The notes below the pieces were generated by a model. The model did no database searches. It was not told the DNA's origin and saw only the letters and a program-made list of their open reading frames with translations. The position numbers and the translations under genes were made by a program. From Streptomyces collinus Tu 365 (GTDB lineage: Bacteria > Actinomycetota > Actinomycetes > Streptomycetales > Streptomycetaceae), in contig NC_021985.1 in assembly GCF_000444875.1 (NCBI RefSeq), positions 7,088,170 through 7,152,169 of the forward strand: a stretch of 64,000 nucleotides of DNA, given 5' to 3'. How positions within the stretch are numbered: position 1 is the first letter of the stretch; every line of letters begins with the position of its first letter. Of the stretch, positions 17,940 to 27,110 are shown piece after piece.

Positions 17940-18111
17940 GTCAGCTCCAAGTCGTCGGGACAGGAAGTCTGTTCGGAGCCTATTGAGTCGCTGGGGCCCC
18001 CTGCCTGTCCATGACCACCGCCGTCACACGATCGCCATTCAGCCGTCACGGGCAACGCGGGTGCCGTAAAGCCCTCTTCTGTACGGGAGTTGACCGGAGT
18101 ACCGTCCGCGC

Positions 18112-20088
18112 ATGCCGATTCGCACGCCCCTACGCACGCCGATACGCACGCGCTTCACGATCTGGAGAACGTGCGCGGCCGCGGCCGTCACCGCCCTGAC
18201 GGCCGCCTTCCTCACCCCCGTCGCCGCGCAGGCCGCGCCACCGCGCGAGAGCCGGCCCGTCTACTCGTACGCGCACGCCGTCCGCGAGTCGGTCTGGGTG
18301 GGCACCGGCCTCGACGAGGACGGCGACGGTCACGAGGACCGCGTCGCCGCCGACATCGTCCGGCCCTCCGAACCGGCCCGTCAGGGCCGCAAGGTGCCGG
18401 TGATCATGGACGCCAGCCCGTACTACTCCTGCTGCGGGCGCGGCAACGAGAGCCAGGTCAAGACGTACGACACGCACGGTCACGTCGTCGGGATGCCGCT
18501 CTTCTACGACAACTTCTTCGTGCCCCGCGGCTACGCCTTCGTCGGCGTCGACCTCGCCGGCACGGCCCGGTCCGACGGCTGTGTGGACGTGGGCGGCCGG
18601 TCCGACGTCCGCTCCGCGAAGGCCGTCGTCGACTGGCTGAACGGGCGCGCCAGGGCGTACACCACCCGCACCGGCACGAGGACCGTCAAGGCCACCTGGA
18701 CCAACGGGCGGACCGGCATGATCGGCAAGAGCTGGGACGGCACCATCGCCAACGGCGTGGCGGCCACCGGCGTCCGGGGCCTGAGGACCGTCGTCCCGAT
18801 CAGCGCCATCTCCTCCTGGTACGACTACTACTTCGCGCAGGGCGCCCCGCTGTACGACGGCGGCCCCGACGAGCTGGCCGGCTACGTCGAGAGCGACGCC
18901 GCCCGGGCGCACTGCGCGGCGGTGCAGAAGCGGCTCGCCGACGGCAGCCCGCGCAGCGGCGACTGGACCCCTCTGTGGACCGGGCGGAACTACGTCAAGG
19001 ACGCGGCCAAGGTGCGGGCCAGCGTGTTCCTCGTGCACGGCACGCAGGACCTGAACGTGCGCACCAAGCACTTCGGGCAGTGGTGGGACGCCCTCGCGAG
19101 GCACGGCGTGAAGCGCAAGATCTGGCTCTCCCAGACCGGCCACGTCGACCCCTTCGACTACCGGCGCGGCGCCTGGGTCGACACCCTGCACCGCTGGTTC
19201 GACCACGAACTCCTCGGCTACGACAACGGCATCGACCGCGAGCCGATGGCCGACGTCGAACGCCACCCCGGCCAGTGGGTCACCACCAGGGTCTGGCCGC
19301 CGCTCGGCACCCGCGCCACCACCCTGCGCCCGGCCCCCGGCACCACGGCCGGCGTCGGCACCCTGGGCCTCGGCCGGGCCACCGGCACCGAGACCCTCAC
19401 CGACGACCCCGGGCTGAGCGAGACCGACTGGGCCGCACGGCTCACCACGCCCACGCCCGAGAAGGCCGGCTTCCTCACCGCGCCCCTCACCCGCGCCCTG
19501 CGCCTGTCCGGCTCCTCGCGGGTGACCCTGACCGTCACCCCGACCACCTCCTCGGCGCACCTGTCCGCCGTGCTCGTCGACGTCGGACCGGACACGATCC
19601 GCGACTACGCCGACGGCGGCGAGGGCATCACCACGCTCACCGACCGCACCTGCTGGGGACGGAGCACGGCCGGGGACAGCGCCTGCTACAAGGAGACCCG
19701 GGCCAAGACGGTCCACGTCGACTACACCGTGTTCAGCCGCGGCTGGGCCGACCTCGGCCACCACGCTTCGCTGAGCAGGGGCGTCCCGCTCACCCCGGGC
19801 CGGGCCTACACCATGACCCTCGACCTGGCGGCCACCGACCACGTGGTCCCCGAGGGGCACCGGCTCGCGCTGATCGTCGCCGGCACGGACAAGGGCCTGA
19901 TCGACCCGCCGGCCACCCGCCCGACCCTCACCCTGGACCTCTCCCGCACGACGGCGAGCCTCCCCCTGGTGGGCGGCGCCCCGGCCTTCAGGTCGGCGCT
20001 CCCGCGCGGCACCTCGGCCGCCCCCGCCCCGCAACGCCTGCACGGCATACGCCCGGCACCCCCGGCCCGCCGCCTCCCGACGAGCTGA
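18112..20088 (+). CDS. Secreted CocE/NonD family hydrolase (X-Pro dipeptidyl-peptidase-like)
   Basis: A 658-aa exported alpha/beta hydrolase of the CocE/NonD, X-Pro dipeptidyl-peptidase S15 group. The signal peptide spans about residues 1-42 (long basic start, AAAVTALTAAFL core, AQAAP cleavage region). Catalytic triad candidates: Ser in GKSWDGT (near residue 206), Asp in HGTQDLNV, His in TGHVDPF. The C-terminal jelly-roll domain (from about 410) is typical of the family. It may release X-Pro dipeptides or cleave esters; the motifs do not decide. The first mature segment contains an Asp-rich GLDEDGDGHEDR loop that may bind calcium. Confidence 0.85.
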   Translation: MPIRTPLRTPIRTRFTIWRTCAAAAVTALTAAFLTPVAAQAAPPRESRPVYSYAHAVRESVWVGTGLDEDGDGHEDRVAADIVRPSEPARQGRKVPVIMDASPYYSCCGRGNESQVKTYDTHGHVVGMPLFYDNFFVPRGYAFVGVDLAGTARSDGCVDVGGRSDVRSAKAVVDWLNGRARAYTTRTGTRTVKATWTNGRTGMIGKSWDGTIANGVAATGVRGLRTVVPISAISSWYDYYFAQGAPLYDGGPDELAGYVESDAARAHCAAVQKRLADGSPRSGDWTPLWTGRNYVKDAAKVRASVFLVHGTQDLNVRTKHFGQWWDALARHGVKRKIWLSQTGHVDPFDYRRGAWVDTLHRWFDHELLGYDNGIDREPMADVERHPGQWVTTRVWPPLGTRATTLRPAPGTTAGVGTLGLGRATGTETLTDDPGLSETDWAARLTTPTPEKAGFLTAPLTRALRLSGSSRVTLTVTPTTSSAHLSAVLVDVGPDTIRDYADGGEGITTLTDRTCWGRSTAGDSACYKETRAKTVHVDYTVFSRGWADLGHHASLSRGVPLTPGRAYTMTLDLAATDHVVPEGHRLALIVAGTDKGLIDPPATRPTLTLDLSRTTASLPLVGGAPAFRSALPRGTSAAPAPQRLHGIRPAPPARRLPTS

Positions 20089-20492
20089 GCCCCGGGACCG
20101 GCCGGGCGGGGGCCCCGCACGGGTGCGCCCGCCCGGCAGCCGGGCGCCTGTCCGGCTCCGGTTCGTCCGCCCGGCCGGCGGGCGATCCGCCCGGCACCAC
20201 GGCCGGTTCGGCGCGCGCGTGCCTCGTGTCCGGCCGGTGGCCTTCCGGCGAGCGGCGCCCCGTGCGGCCGGGCGGGTGTCCCTTGCGTGCGCGCCTGCCC
20301 GGCGTCCGGGGCCGTGCCCCGTGGGCCGTCCGCCCGGCACCCGGACCGGTTCGGCGCGTGCGCCCCGCATCTCGCCTGCCGCCTCGCGGCGAGTTGGGCT
20401 CGGGGGCCGGCACCACGCGGGCGAACCCGCACCGGGCGTCCGCCCGACCCCGGATCACCCGCCTCCCCGGGCCCCGGCCGAGCCCCTTGCGC
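20089..20492. repeat. Gene-free GC-rich region with a 143-bp-spaced direct repeat
   Basis: Between two convergent stops lie 404 bp without a convincing gene; the open frames here lack family features. A 29-bp segment beginning CCGCCCGGCACC and ending CGGTTCGGCGCG occurs at 20187-20215 and, with a few changes, at 20330-20358. Several shorter CGTCCGCCCGGC echoes surround them. It looks like a degenerate tandem duplication that may also serve as a transcription sink. Confidence 0.5.
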
Positions 20493-21425
20493 TCAGCCCG
20501 ACGCCAGGGCCGCCGCCTCTCGGGCGCAGCCCCAGGCCACCGTGACGCCGGCTCCGCCGTGACCGTAGTTGTGCACCAGGGTCCGGCCGTCCGGCAGAAG
20601 CCGCCGTTCCAGGCGTACCGCGTCGCGGGCGGGTCTGAGGCCGACCCGGTGCGCCAGCACCCGTGCCCCGGCGATCTCCGGCCGGACCGCCGCGCACCGC
20701 TCGACGATCGCGGCGGCGGTCGCCGGGTCGGGCTCCGGTGACCAGGCGTCCTCCTCCGCCGTACCGCCGAGGACCAGTCCGTCCGGCTGCGGGAAGAAGT
20801 AGGTCGAGGCGTCCGAGGCGTGGTCGACGGACGTGAACCAGGTGGTGATCCCCGGGTTCTCCACCACGACGAGCTGCCCGCGCACCGGACGCACCGCCGG
20901 GTCCGGCACCAGGGAACGGGCCCCCAGGCCGGTGCAGTTGACCACCACACCGGCCGGGACGGCGGCCAGGTCGGTGACGTCGCGCTCCCGCACCGTGCCG
21001 CCCGCCTCGGTCAACCGCCCCCGCAGCCACGCCAGATGGGCCGGCATGTCGATCAACGGCAGCCGCGCCGCGAGCCCGTCGGCGACCGCGCGCAGCCCCG
21101 GCACCCGGCCCGCCCACTCACCCAGCTCGTCCAGCCGGGCCCCCCGGTGCACGCCCTCGACCAGGCGTACGCCCGTCTCGGCCGGGCGGTCCGCCAGCTC
21201 CTCGTACACCCGGAGGGTCTCCAGCGCCCACGCCCCGACCAGCGGCTCGGGCTCGATCCGGTAGGGCCACCACAGCCCGCCGGCGACGGCCGAGGTGGTG
21301 CGCCCGGCGGGCTCCCGGGCCCACACCGACACCCGGCGGCCCGACTCGGCCAGCACCACGGCCGTCGTCAGCCCGGCGACCCCGCTCCCGACCACGATCA
21401 CTTCGTCACTCGACTCGCGCTCCAC
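20493..21425 (-). CDS. FAD-dependent D-amino-acid oxidase-like enzyme
   Basis: A 310-aa flavoprotein of the DAAO/DAO family. The FAD motif GSGVAGLTTAVVLAESG lies near residue 13. The AVAGGLWWPYRIEP segment near 48 fits the substrate-lid side and VVVNCTGLGARSLVPD fits the second FAD contact. The C-terminal HNYGHGGAGVTVAWGCA block near 288 is the D-amino-acid oxidase signature. A substrate-binding Arg is present in the HRVGLRPARDAVRLE region. It probably oxidises D-amino acids to 2-oxo acids with H2O2 release. No peroxisomal-type or signal sequence is present; it should be cytoplasmic. GTG at 21425 is the only good start. Confidence 0.88.
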   Translation of the reverse strand: MERESSDEVIVVGSGVAGLTTAVVLAESGRRVSVWAREPAGRTTSAVAGGLWWPYRIEPEPLVGAWALETLRVYEELADRPAETGVRLVEGVHRGARLDELGEWAGRVPGLRAVADGLAARLPLIDMPAHLAWLRGRLTEAGGTVRERDVTDLAAVPAGVVVNCTGLGARSLVPDPAVRPVRGQLVVVENPGITTWFTSVDHASDASTYFFPQPDGLVLGGTAEEDAWSPEPDPATAAAIVERCAAVRPEIAGARVLAHRVGLRPARDAVRLERRLLPDGRTLVHNYGHGGAGVTVAWGCAREAAALASG

Positions 21426-21626
21426 GCGAGGACGCTAACGGAAGATGCCGTGCGGCGCCCCCGTCCGTCCCGGGAGCCCGGCCGCCACCGCATCCCGCCG
21501 CCCCCGGCGGTGAGGGGCGGAGTCGTACGCGGTGGCCCGGACTGCGGGCAGCGTGCCGGTGCGGCCCGTGGAGGGCCGAGGGCGGCACGGGCCCGGGCAC
21601 CGGCCGGGCGCCGCCCGCCGGGACAC

Positions 21627-21632
21627 TAGGAT
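21627..21632 (+). promoter_or_regulatory. -10 element TAGGAT, possible leaderless promoter
   Basis: TAGGAT is an excellent Streptomyces -10 and lies only 10 nt before the ATG of the second ABC-F gene. No Shine-Dalgarno is visible, so the transcript is probably leaderless or nearly so. The -35 is not clear. Confidence 0.45.
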
Positions 21633-21642
21633 CGGCATCCTG

Positions 21643-23283
21643 ATGACTGCCACCCTCGTCGCCAAGAACCTCGCCGCCGGGCACGGCGACCGCTCCCTCT
21701 TCTCCGGCCTCGACCTCGTCGTCGCGCCCGGAGACGTGATCGGGCTGGTCGGCGCCAACGGCGCGGGCAAGTCCACCCTGCTGCGCCTGCTCGCCGGACT
21801 GACCCGGCCCGAGCAGGGCGAACTGCGCCTGTCCCCGCCGACCGCGACCGTCGGCCACCTGCCGCAGGAACCGGAGCGCCGGCCGGGCGAGACGATCCGG
21901 GAGTTCCTGGCCCGCCGCACCGGGGTCGCCGAGGCCCAGCGGGTGATGGACGAGGCCACCCAGGCGCTCGTCGACGGCGCACCCGGCGCCGACGACGCCT
22001 ACGCGATCAGTCTGGAGCGCTGGCTGGACCTCGGCGGCGCCGACCTGGAGGAGCGGTCGGGCGAGGTCGCCGACTCCCTCGGCCTGGCCGTCGACCTGGA
22101 CCAGCCGATGACCTCCCTGTCCGGCGGCCAGGCGGCCCGCGCCGGACTCGCCTCCCTCCTGCTCTCCCGCTACGACGTCTTCCTCCTGGACGAGCCCACC
22201 AACGACCTCGACCTGGACGGCCTGGAGCGCCTGGAGCGCTTCGTCACCGGACTGCGCGCGGGCACGGTGGTCGTCAGCCACGACCGCGAGTTCCTCACCC
22301 GCACCGTCACCAAGGTCCTCGAACTCGACCTCGCCCAGCGGCAGATCAACCTCTACGGCGGCGGCTACGCGGCCTATCTCGAGGAGCGCGAGGTCGCCCG
22401 CAGGCACGCCCGCGACGACTACGAGGAGTACGCCGACAAGCGGGCCGCCCTCCAGGACCGCGCGCAGATGCAGCGGTCCTGGATGGACAAGGGCGTGAAG
22501 AACGCCCGGCGCAAGGCGGGCAACGACAACGACAAGATCGGCCGCAAGTTCCGCAGCGAGGCCAGCGAGAAGCAGGCCGCCAAGGCCCGGCAGACCCAGC
22601 GGATGATCGAGCGCCTCGACGTGGTCGAGGAGCCGCGCAAGGAGTGGGAACTGCGCATGGAGATCGCGGCCGCTCCCCGGTCGGGCGCGGTCGTGGCGAC
22701 CCTCAGGGACGCCGAGGTCCGGCGCGACGGCTTCACCCTGGGGCCGGTGTCGCTGCAGCTCGACTGGGCCGACCGGGTCGCGGTCACCGGCGCCAACGGC
22801 GCGGGCAAGTCGACCCTGCTCGGCGCGCTGCTCGGCCGGGTCCCGCTCGACTCCGGGCACGCGGCGCTGGGTTCGGGCGTCCTGGTCGGCGAGGTCGACC
22901 AGGCCCGCGGACTGTTCCACGGCCCGGAGACGCTGCTCGACGCGTTCGGCGCGGCCGTCCCCGACACCGAGCCGGTCGAGGTCCGCACCCTGCTCGCCAA
23001 GTTCGGCCTGAAGCAGGACCACGTGCTGCGCCCGGCCGCGACCCTGTCACCGGGCGAGCGGACCCGCGCCGCCCTGGCACTGCTCCAGGGCCGGGGAGTG
23101 AACCTGCTGGTCCTCGACGAGCCCACCAACCACCTGGACCTGCCCGCCATCGAGCAGCTGGAGTCCGCCCTCGACTCCTACGAGGGCACCCTCCTGCTGG
23201 TCACCCACGACCGCCGCATGCTCGACGCGGTCCACGTGACCCGCCGCTTCGACGTGACCGACGGCAAGGTGACGGAACGCTAG
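21643..23283 (+). CDS. ABC-F family ATPase (second copy)
   Basis: A 546-aa protein with two ABC domains and no membrane segments. Domain 1: GANGAGKST near residue 41, LSGGQ near 160, DVFLLDEPTNDLD near 178. Linker: a very charged, Lys/Arg/Gln-rich helical stretch around residues 245-325. Domain 2: GANGAGKST near 382, LSPGE near 468, LLVLDEPTNHLD near 490. The linker and the conserved LSGGQAAR differ from the first ABC-F gene at 503-2128, so the two are not recent duplicates. It resembles ribosome-associated ABC-F proteins of the Uup/EttA/resistance group; the substrate drug or ribosomal role cannot be told. It is convergent with tex, with two strong hairpins between. Confidence 0.88.
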   Translation: MTATLVAKNLAAGHGDRSLFSGLDLVVAPGDVIGLVGANGAGKSTLLRLLAGLTRPEQGELRLSPPTATVGHLPQEPERRPGETIREFLARRTGVAEAQRVMDEATQALVDGAPGADDAYAISLERWLDLGGADLEERSGEVADSLGLAVDLDQPMTSLSGGQAARAGLASLLLSRYDVFLLDEPTNDLDLDGLERLERFVTGLRAGTVVVSHDREFLTRTVTKVLELDLAQRQINLYGGGYAAYLEEREVARRHARDDYEEYADKRAALQDRAQMQRSWMDKGVKNARRKAGNDNDKIGRKFRSEASEKQAAKARQTQRMIERLDVVEEPRKEWELRMEIAAAPRSGAVVATLRDAEVRRDGFTLGPVSLQLDWADRVAVTGANGAGKSTLLGALLGRVPLDSGHAALGSGVLVGEVDQARGLFHGPETLLDAFGAAVPDTEPVEVRTLLAKFGLKQDHVLRPAATLSPGERTRAALALLQGRGVNLLVLDEPTNHLDLPAIEQLESALDSYEGTLLLVTHDRRMLDAVHVTRRFDVTDGKVTER

Positions 23284-23296
23284 GCCGGGTCCGCGG

Positions 23297-23325
23297 GCCG
23301 GCCGGGCGGACGCCGCCCGGCCGGC
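23297..23325. terminator. Perfect 13-bp hairpin terminator
   Basis: GCCGGCCGGGCGG (23297-23309), loop ACG, CCGCCCGGCCGGC (23313-23325). It lies 14 nt past the ABC-F stop and between convergent genes, so it can stop transcription from both sides. Confidence 0.8.
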
Positions 23326-23341
23326 GCGGTCCCTGAGCGGA

Positions 23342-23367
23342 CCGGCGGGGACGTGCTGCCCCGCCGG
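23342..23367. terminator. Second hairpin between ABC-F and tex
   Basis: CCGGCGGGG (23342-23350) pairs with CCCCGCCGG (23359-23367) over an 8-nt loop. It lies 20 nt beyond the leftward tex stop and is the likely tex terminator. Confidence 0.65.
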
Positions 23368-23387
23368 CCGCTCCGACACCGGTTCGC

Positions 23388-25820
23388 CTAGCGCCGGCCG
23401 TCCTTCGGGTTGAGCAGCCCCGCCCGGCGCAGCGCGTCCGCCATCGCGCTGTTGGCCGGGGCCGGCGCCTGGCGGCCGCCCCGGTCGCCGCCGCGAGCCT
23501 GCCGCTGGCCCTGGCCCTGGCCCTGCCTCTGACCCTGGCCCTGCCGCTGGTTCTGGCCCTGGCCCTGGCGCTGCTGGGGCGGGCGGGCCGCGGCGCCGCG
23601 CTGCCGGCCGCCGCCCTGGCCCTGGGGCGCGGCCTCGTCGTCCAGGCGCAGGGTCAGCGCGATCCGCTTGCGCGGGATGTCCACGTCGAGGACCTTCACC
23701 TTGACGATGTCGCCCGGCTTCACCACGTCCCGCGGGTCCTTGACGAACGTCTTCGACATCGCCGACACGTGCACAAGACCGTCCTGGTGGACGCCGATGT
23801 CCACGAAGGCGCCGAAGGCCGCCACGTTCGTGACCACACCCTCCAGGACCATCCCGGAGGACAGGTCGGAGATCTTCTCCACGCCCTCCTTGAAGGTGGC
23901 CGTCTTGAAGGCGGGGCGCGGGTCGCGGCCCGGCTTCTCCAGCTCCTTCAGGATGTCGGTGACGGTCGGCAGACCGAAGGTGTCGTCCACGAAGTCGGCG
24001 GGCCGGAGCGAACGCAGCGTCCCGGTGTCGCCGATCAGCGAGGCGACGTCCTGGCCCGCGGCCTTCACCATGCGGCGCACCACCGGATAGGCCTCCGGGT
24101 GCACGCTGGAGGCGTCCAGCGGGTCGTCGCCGCCGCGGATGCGGAGGAAGCCCGCGCACTGTTCGTACGCCTTCGGGCCGAGCCGCGCCACCTTCTTCAG
24201 CGCCGAGCGGGACGTGAACGGCCCGTTGGCGTCCCGGTGGGCGACGATGTTCTCGGCGAGCCCGGACGAGATGCCCGACACCCGGGAGAGCAGCGGCACG
24301 GACGCGGTGTTGACGTCCACGCCCACGCCGTTCACACAGTCCTCGACGACCGCGTCGAGCGAGCGGGACAGCTTCACCTCGGACAGGTCGTGCTGGTACT
24401 GGCCGACACCGATGGACTTCGGGTCGATCTTCACCAGTTCGGCCAGCGGGTCCTGGAGCCGGCGGGCGATGGAGACGGCGCCGCGCAGCGACACGTCCAT
24501 GTCCGGCAGTTCCCGCGAGGCGTACTCGGAGGCCGAGTACACGGACGCGCCGGCCTCGGACACCATCACCTTGGTGAGCTTCAGCTCCGGGTGCTGCGCG
24601 ATGAGTTCGGCGGCGAGCTTGTCGGTCTCGCGGGAGGCCGTGCCGTTGCCGATCGCGACCAGGTCGACCGCGTGCCGCTCGGCCAGCCGCGCCAGCTTGG
24701 CGAGCGCCTCGTCCCACTTGTTGGCCGGCACGTGCGGATAGATGACGTCCGTGGCGACGACCTTGCCGGTCGCGTCGACCACGGCGACCTTCACGCCGGT
24801 ACGGAAGCCGGGGTCGAGGCCGAGGGTCGCGCGGGTGCCGGCCGGCGCGGCCAGCAGCAGGTCGCGCAGGTTCGCGGCGAACACGTTCACCGCCTCGTCC
24901 TCGGCGGCCGTCCGCAGCCGCAGCCTGAGGTCGATGCCCAGGTGGACCAGGAGCCGGGTGCGCCAGGCCCAGCGCACCGTGTCCTTCAGCCACTTGTCGG
25001 CGGGGCGGCCGCGATCGGCGATGCCGAACTTCGAGGCGACGATCCCCTCGTAGGAGGACGGGCCCTCGGTGGGCTCCTCCGGCTCCAGGACGAGGTCGAG
25101 GACCTCCTCCTTCTCGCCCCGCAGCATCGCCAGGATCCGGTGCGAGGGCAGCTCGGTGAACGGCTCGGCGAAGTCGAAGTAGTCGGCGAACTTGGCGCCC
25201 GCCTCCTCCTTGCCGTCGCGCACCTTCGCCGCCAGCCGCCCGCGCACCCACATCCGCTCGCGCAGCTCGCCGATCAGGTCGGCGTCCTCCGAGAACCGCT
25301 CGGTGAGGATCGCCCGCGCGCCCTCCAGGGCGGCCTGCGGGTCGGCGACGCCCTTGCCCGCGTCCACGAAAGCGGCCGCCGCGGCCGCCGGATCGACGGA
25401 CGGGTCGCCCAGCAGGCCGTCCGCGAGCGGCTCCAGGCCCGCCTCCCGGGCGATCTGCGCCTTGGTGCGCCGCTTGGGCTTGTACGGGAGGTAGATGTCC
25501 TCCAGGCGTGCCTTGGTCTCCGCCCCGCGGATCGCCGCTTCCAGCTCCTCGGTGAGCTTGCCCTGCTCGCGCACCGATTCCAGGACCGCGGTCCGCCGCT
25601 CCTCCAGCTCCCGCAGGTAGCGCAGCCGCTCCTCGAGCGTGCGCAGCTGCGCGTCGTCGAGCATCTCGGTCGCTTCCTTGCGGTAGCGGGCGATGAAGGG
25701 CACGGTCGAACCGCCGTCGAGCAGTTCCACCGCGGCCTTCACCTGCCGCTCCCGTACGCCGAGTTCTCCGGCGATCCTGCCTTCGATGGATCCTGCTTCG
25801 ACGGATCCGGGTGTCGTCAC
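23388..25820 (-). CDS. tex: Tex family RNA-binding protein
   Basis: An 810-aa homologue of Tex, a conserved nucleic-acid-binding protein linked to transcription and stress. Order of parts: N-terminal helical Tex domain (IAGELGVRERQVKAAVELLDGGSTVPFIARYRKEATEML near residues 15-55), an RNase H-like domain with LGLDPGFRTG near 330, a helix-hairpin-helix part (VPLLSRVSGISSGLAENIV near 505), and an S1 domain (GMVLEGVVTNVAAFGAFVDIG near 650). After S1 comes a low-complexity Gln/Gly/Arg tail (about 735-785) ending in a conserved-looking ADALRRAGLLNPKDGRR. GTG at 25820 is chosen because the family begins just after it. Confidence 0.93.
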   Translation of the reverse strand: MTTPGSVEAGSIEGRIAGELGVRERQVKAAVELLDGGSTVPFIARYRKEATEMLDDAQLRTLEERLRYLRELEERRTAVLESVREQGKLTEELEAAIRGAETKARLEDIYLPYKPKRRTKAQIAREAGLEPLADGLLGDPSVDPAAAAAAFVDAGKGVADPQAALEGARAILTERFSEDADLIGELRERMWVRGRLAAKVRDGKEEAGAKFADYFDFAEPFTELPSHRILAMLRGEKEEVLDLVLEPEEPTEGPSSYEGIVASKFGIADRGRPADKWLKDTVRWAWRTRLLVHLGIDLRLRLRTAAEDEAVNVFAANLRDLLLAAPAGTRATLGLDPGFRTGVKVAVVDATGKVVATDVIYPHVPANKWDEALAKLARLAERHAVDLVAIGNGTASRETDKLAAELIAQHPELKLTKVMVSEAGASVYSASEYASRELPDMDVSLRGAVSIARRLQDPLAELVKIDPKSIGVGQYQHDLSEVKLSRSLDAVVEDCVNGVGVDVNTASVPLLSRVSGISSGLAENIVAHRDANGPFTSRSALKKVARLGPKAYEQCAGFLRIRGGDDPLDASSVHPEAYPVVRRMVKAAGQDVASLIGDTGTLRSLRPADFVDDTFGLPTVTDILKELEKPGRDPRPAFKTATFKEGVEKISDLSSGMVLEGVVTNVAAFGAFVDIGVHQDGLVHVSAMSKTFVKDPRDVVKPGDIVKVKVLDVDIPRKRIALTLRLDDEAAPQGQGGGRQRGAAARPPQQRQGQGQNQRQGQGQRQGQGQGQRQARGGDRGGRQAPAPANSAMADALRRAGLLNPKDGRR

Positions 25821-25938
25821 GATCGCGTACCGCCTTCTCCACTGAGGTTGCGCGGCAATTGTGGCAGGTGACACCGACGACCGGGGATCAGGGCGGCCAC
25901 CGGCGGGGCGCCGGACCGCCGCGGCGCCCCGGCCCCCT

Positions 25939-26043
25939 ACCGCACACCGCATGCGGCACACCGCACATCGCATGCCGCATGTCGCATGTCGCATGCGGCA
26001 CACCGCATACCGCATACCGCACATCGCACACCGCGCACCGCAT
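25939..26043. repeat. 15-copy heptanucleotide tandem repeat
   Basis: Fifteen uninterrupted 7-bp units with consensus RYCGCAY (for example ACCGCAC, ACCGCAT, ATCGCAT, GTCGCAT, GCGGCAC) fill 105 bp. The array ends 61 bp before the GlxA-type regulator start, in the 284-bp region between divergent tex and that regulator. The unit length is not a multiple of three, so it is not a coding repeat. Every unit keeps CGCA or GGCA at the same place. Confidence 0.9.
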
Positions 26044-26104
26044 GGCAGAAAAGGTGGGGAACCCGTCATTGCGGCCATGCCGGGAGCGGCGAAGAATCGG
26101 AGGC

Positions 26105-27082
26105 ATGCCGCAGCGCACCCTTCTGTTCGTCCTCTTCGACGGCGTGCAGAGCCTCGACGTCACCGGCCCGCTGGAGGTGTTCGGCGGGGCCGAGCAGCAC
26201 ACCCCGGGGACGTACCGGATCCACACCGCCTCCCTGGACGGCGGCCCGGTGCGCACCTCCAGCGGCCTGACCCTCGTACCGGACGGCGCGCTCGACGGGG
26301 CGCCCCGGCCGCACACCCTGCTGGTGCCCGGCGGGCACGGCACCCGCGACCCCGACCCCCGGCTGACCGGCTGGCTGCGGACGCACGGCCCGGACGCGCC
26401 CCGGCTGGTCTCGGTGTGCACCGGCGCGATCCTGCTGGCCGCCGCCGGGCTGCTCGACGGCCGCCGGGCGACGACCCACTGGGCGTACTGCGACCGGCTC
26501 GCCCGCGACCACCCGGCCGTGACCGTGGACCCCGAGCCGATCTACGTCCGGGACGGGCACATCGCCACCTCGGCGGGCGTCACCGCGGGTGTGGACCTCG
26601 CCCTCGCCCTGGTGGAGGAGGACCTGGACCGGGACGTGGCGCTCGCGGTCGCCCGGCACCTGGTGGTGTTCCTGCGCCGGCCGGGCAACCAGGCGCAGTT
26701 CAGCGCCCAGCTCGCCGCGCAGACCGCGCGGCGCGAACCCCTGCGCGAGATCCAGCGGTGGATCACCGAGCACCCGGCCGGCGACCTCTCGGTCGAGTCG
26801 CTCGCCGCCCGCGCCCGGCTCTCGCCCCGCCACTTCGCCCGGGCCTTCCGGGAGGAGACCGGCACGACCCCCGGCCGCTACGTCGACCGGGTCCGCCTGG
26901 AGCACGCCCGCCGGCTCCTGGAGGACACCGGGGACGGGGTCGGGGAGGTCTCCCGCGCCAGCGGCTACGGCACCCCCGAGGCCATGCGGCGCGCGTTCGT
27001 CAAGGCCCTGGGCACGGCGCCGGCCGAGTACCGGCGCAGGTTCCGCCCCGCCCCGACCCGCTCACCCGCCCCCATCCCCTGA
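26105..27082 (+). CDS. GlxA family regulator (DJ-1/PfpI domain plus AraC DNA-binding domain)
   Basis: A 325-aa regulator. Residues 1 to about 185 are a DJ-1/PfpI domain with the nucleophile-elbow block SVCTGAILLAAAGLLDGRRATTHW near 100. Residues 215-315 are an AraC-type double helix-turn-helix (LSVESLAARARLSPRHFARAFREETGTTPGRYV and GVGEVSRASGYGTPEAMRRAFVKALGTAPAEYRRRF). The DJ-1 part probably senses a small molecule. The next gene, 28 nt downstream, encodes a free DJ-1 protein of the same type, which suggests that regulator and enzyme share a ligand. The 15-unit heptamer array lies upstream of its promoter region. Confidence 0.9.
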   Translation: MPQRTLLFVLFDGVQSLDVTGPLEVFGGAEQHTPGTYRIHTASLDGGPVRTSSGLTLVPDGALDGAPRPHTLLVPGGHGTRDPDPRLTGWLRTHGPDAPRLVSVCTGAILLAAAGLLDGRRATTHWAYCDRLARDHPAVTVDPEPIYVRDGHIATSAGVTAGVDLALALVEEDLDRDVALAVARHLVVFLRRPGNQAQFSAQLAAQTARREPLREIQRWITEHPAGDLSVESLAARARLSPRHFARAFREETGTTPGRYVDRVRLEHARRLLEDTGDGVGEVSRASGYGTPEAMRRAFVKALGTAPAEYRRRFRPAPTRSPAPIP

Positions 27083-27110
27083 CCCGCCCCAACCGCCGAA
27101 AGGACGTCCC

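Noticed and set aside
20100..20740. Several open frames in the 20.1-20.5 kb gap
   Set aside because: Pro/Arg/Gly-rich translations typical of GC-rich non-coding DNA, with no start signals or families.
25939..26043. CRISPR array
   Set aside because: Units are 7 bp and contiguous; there are no spacers and no cas genes.
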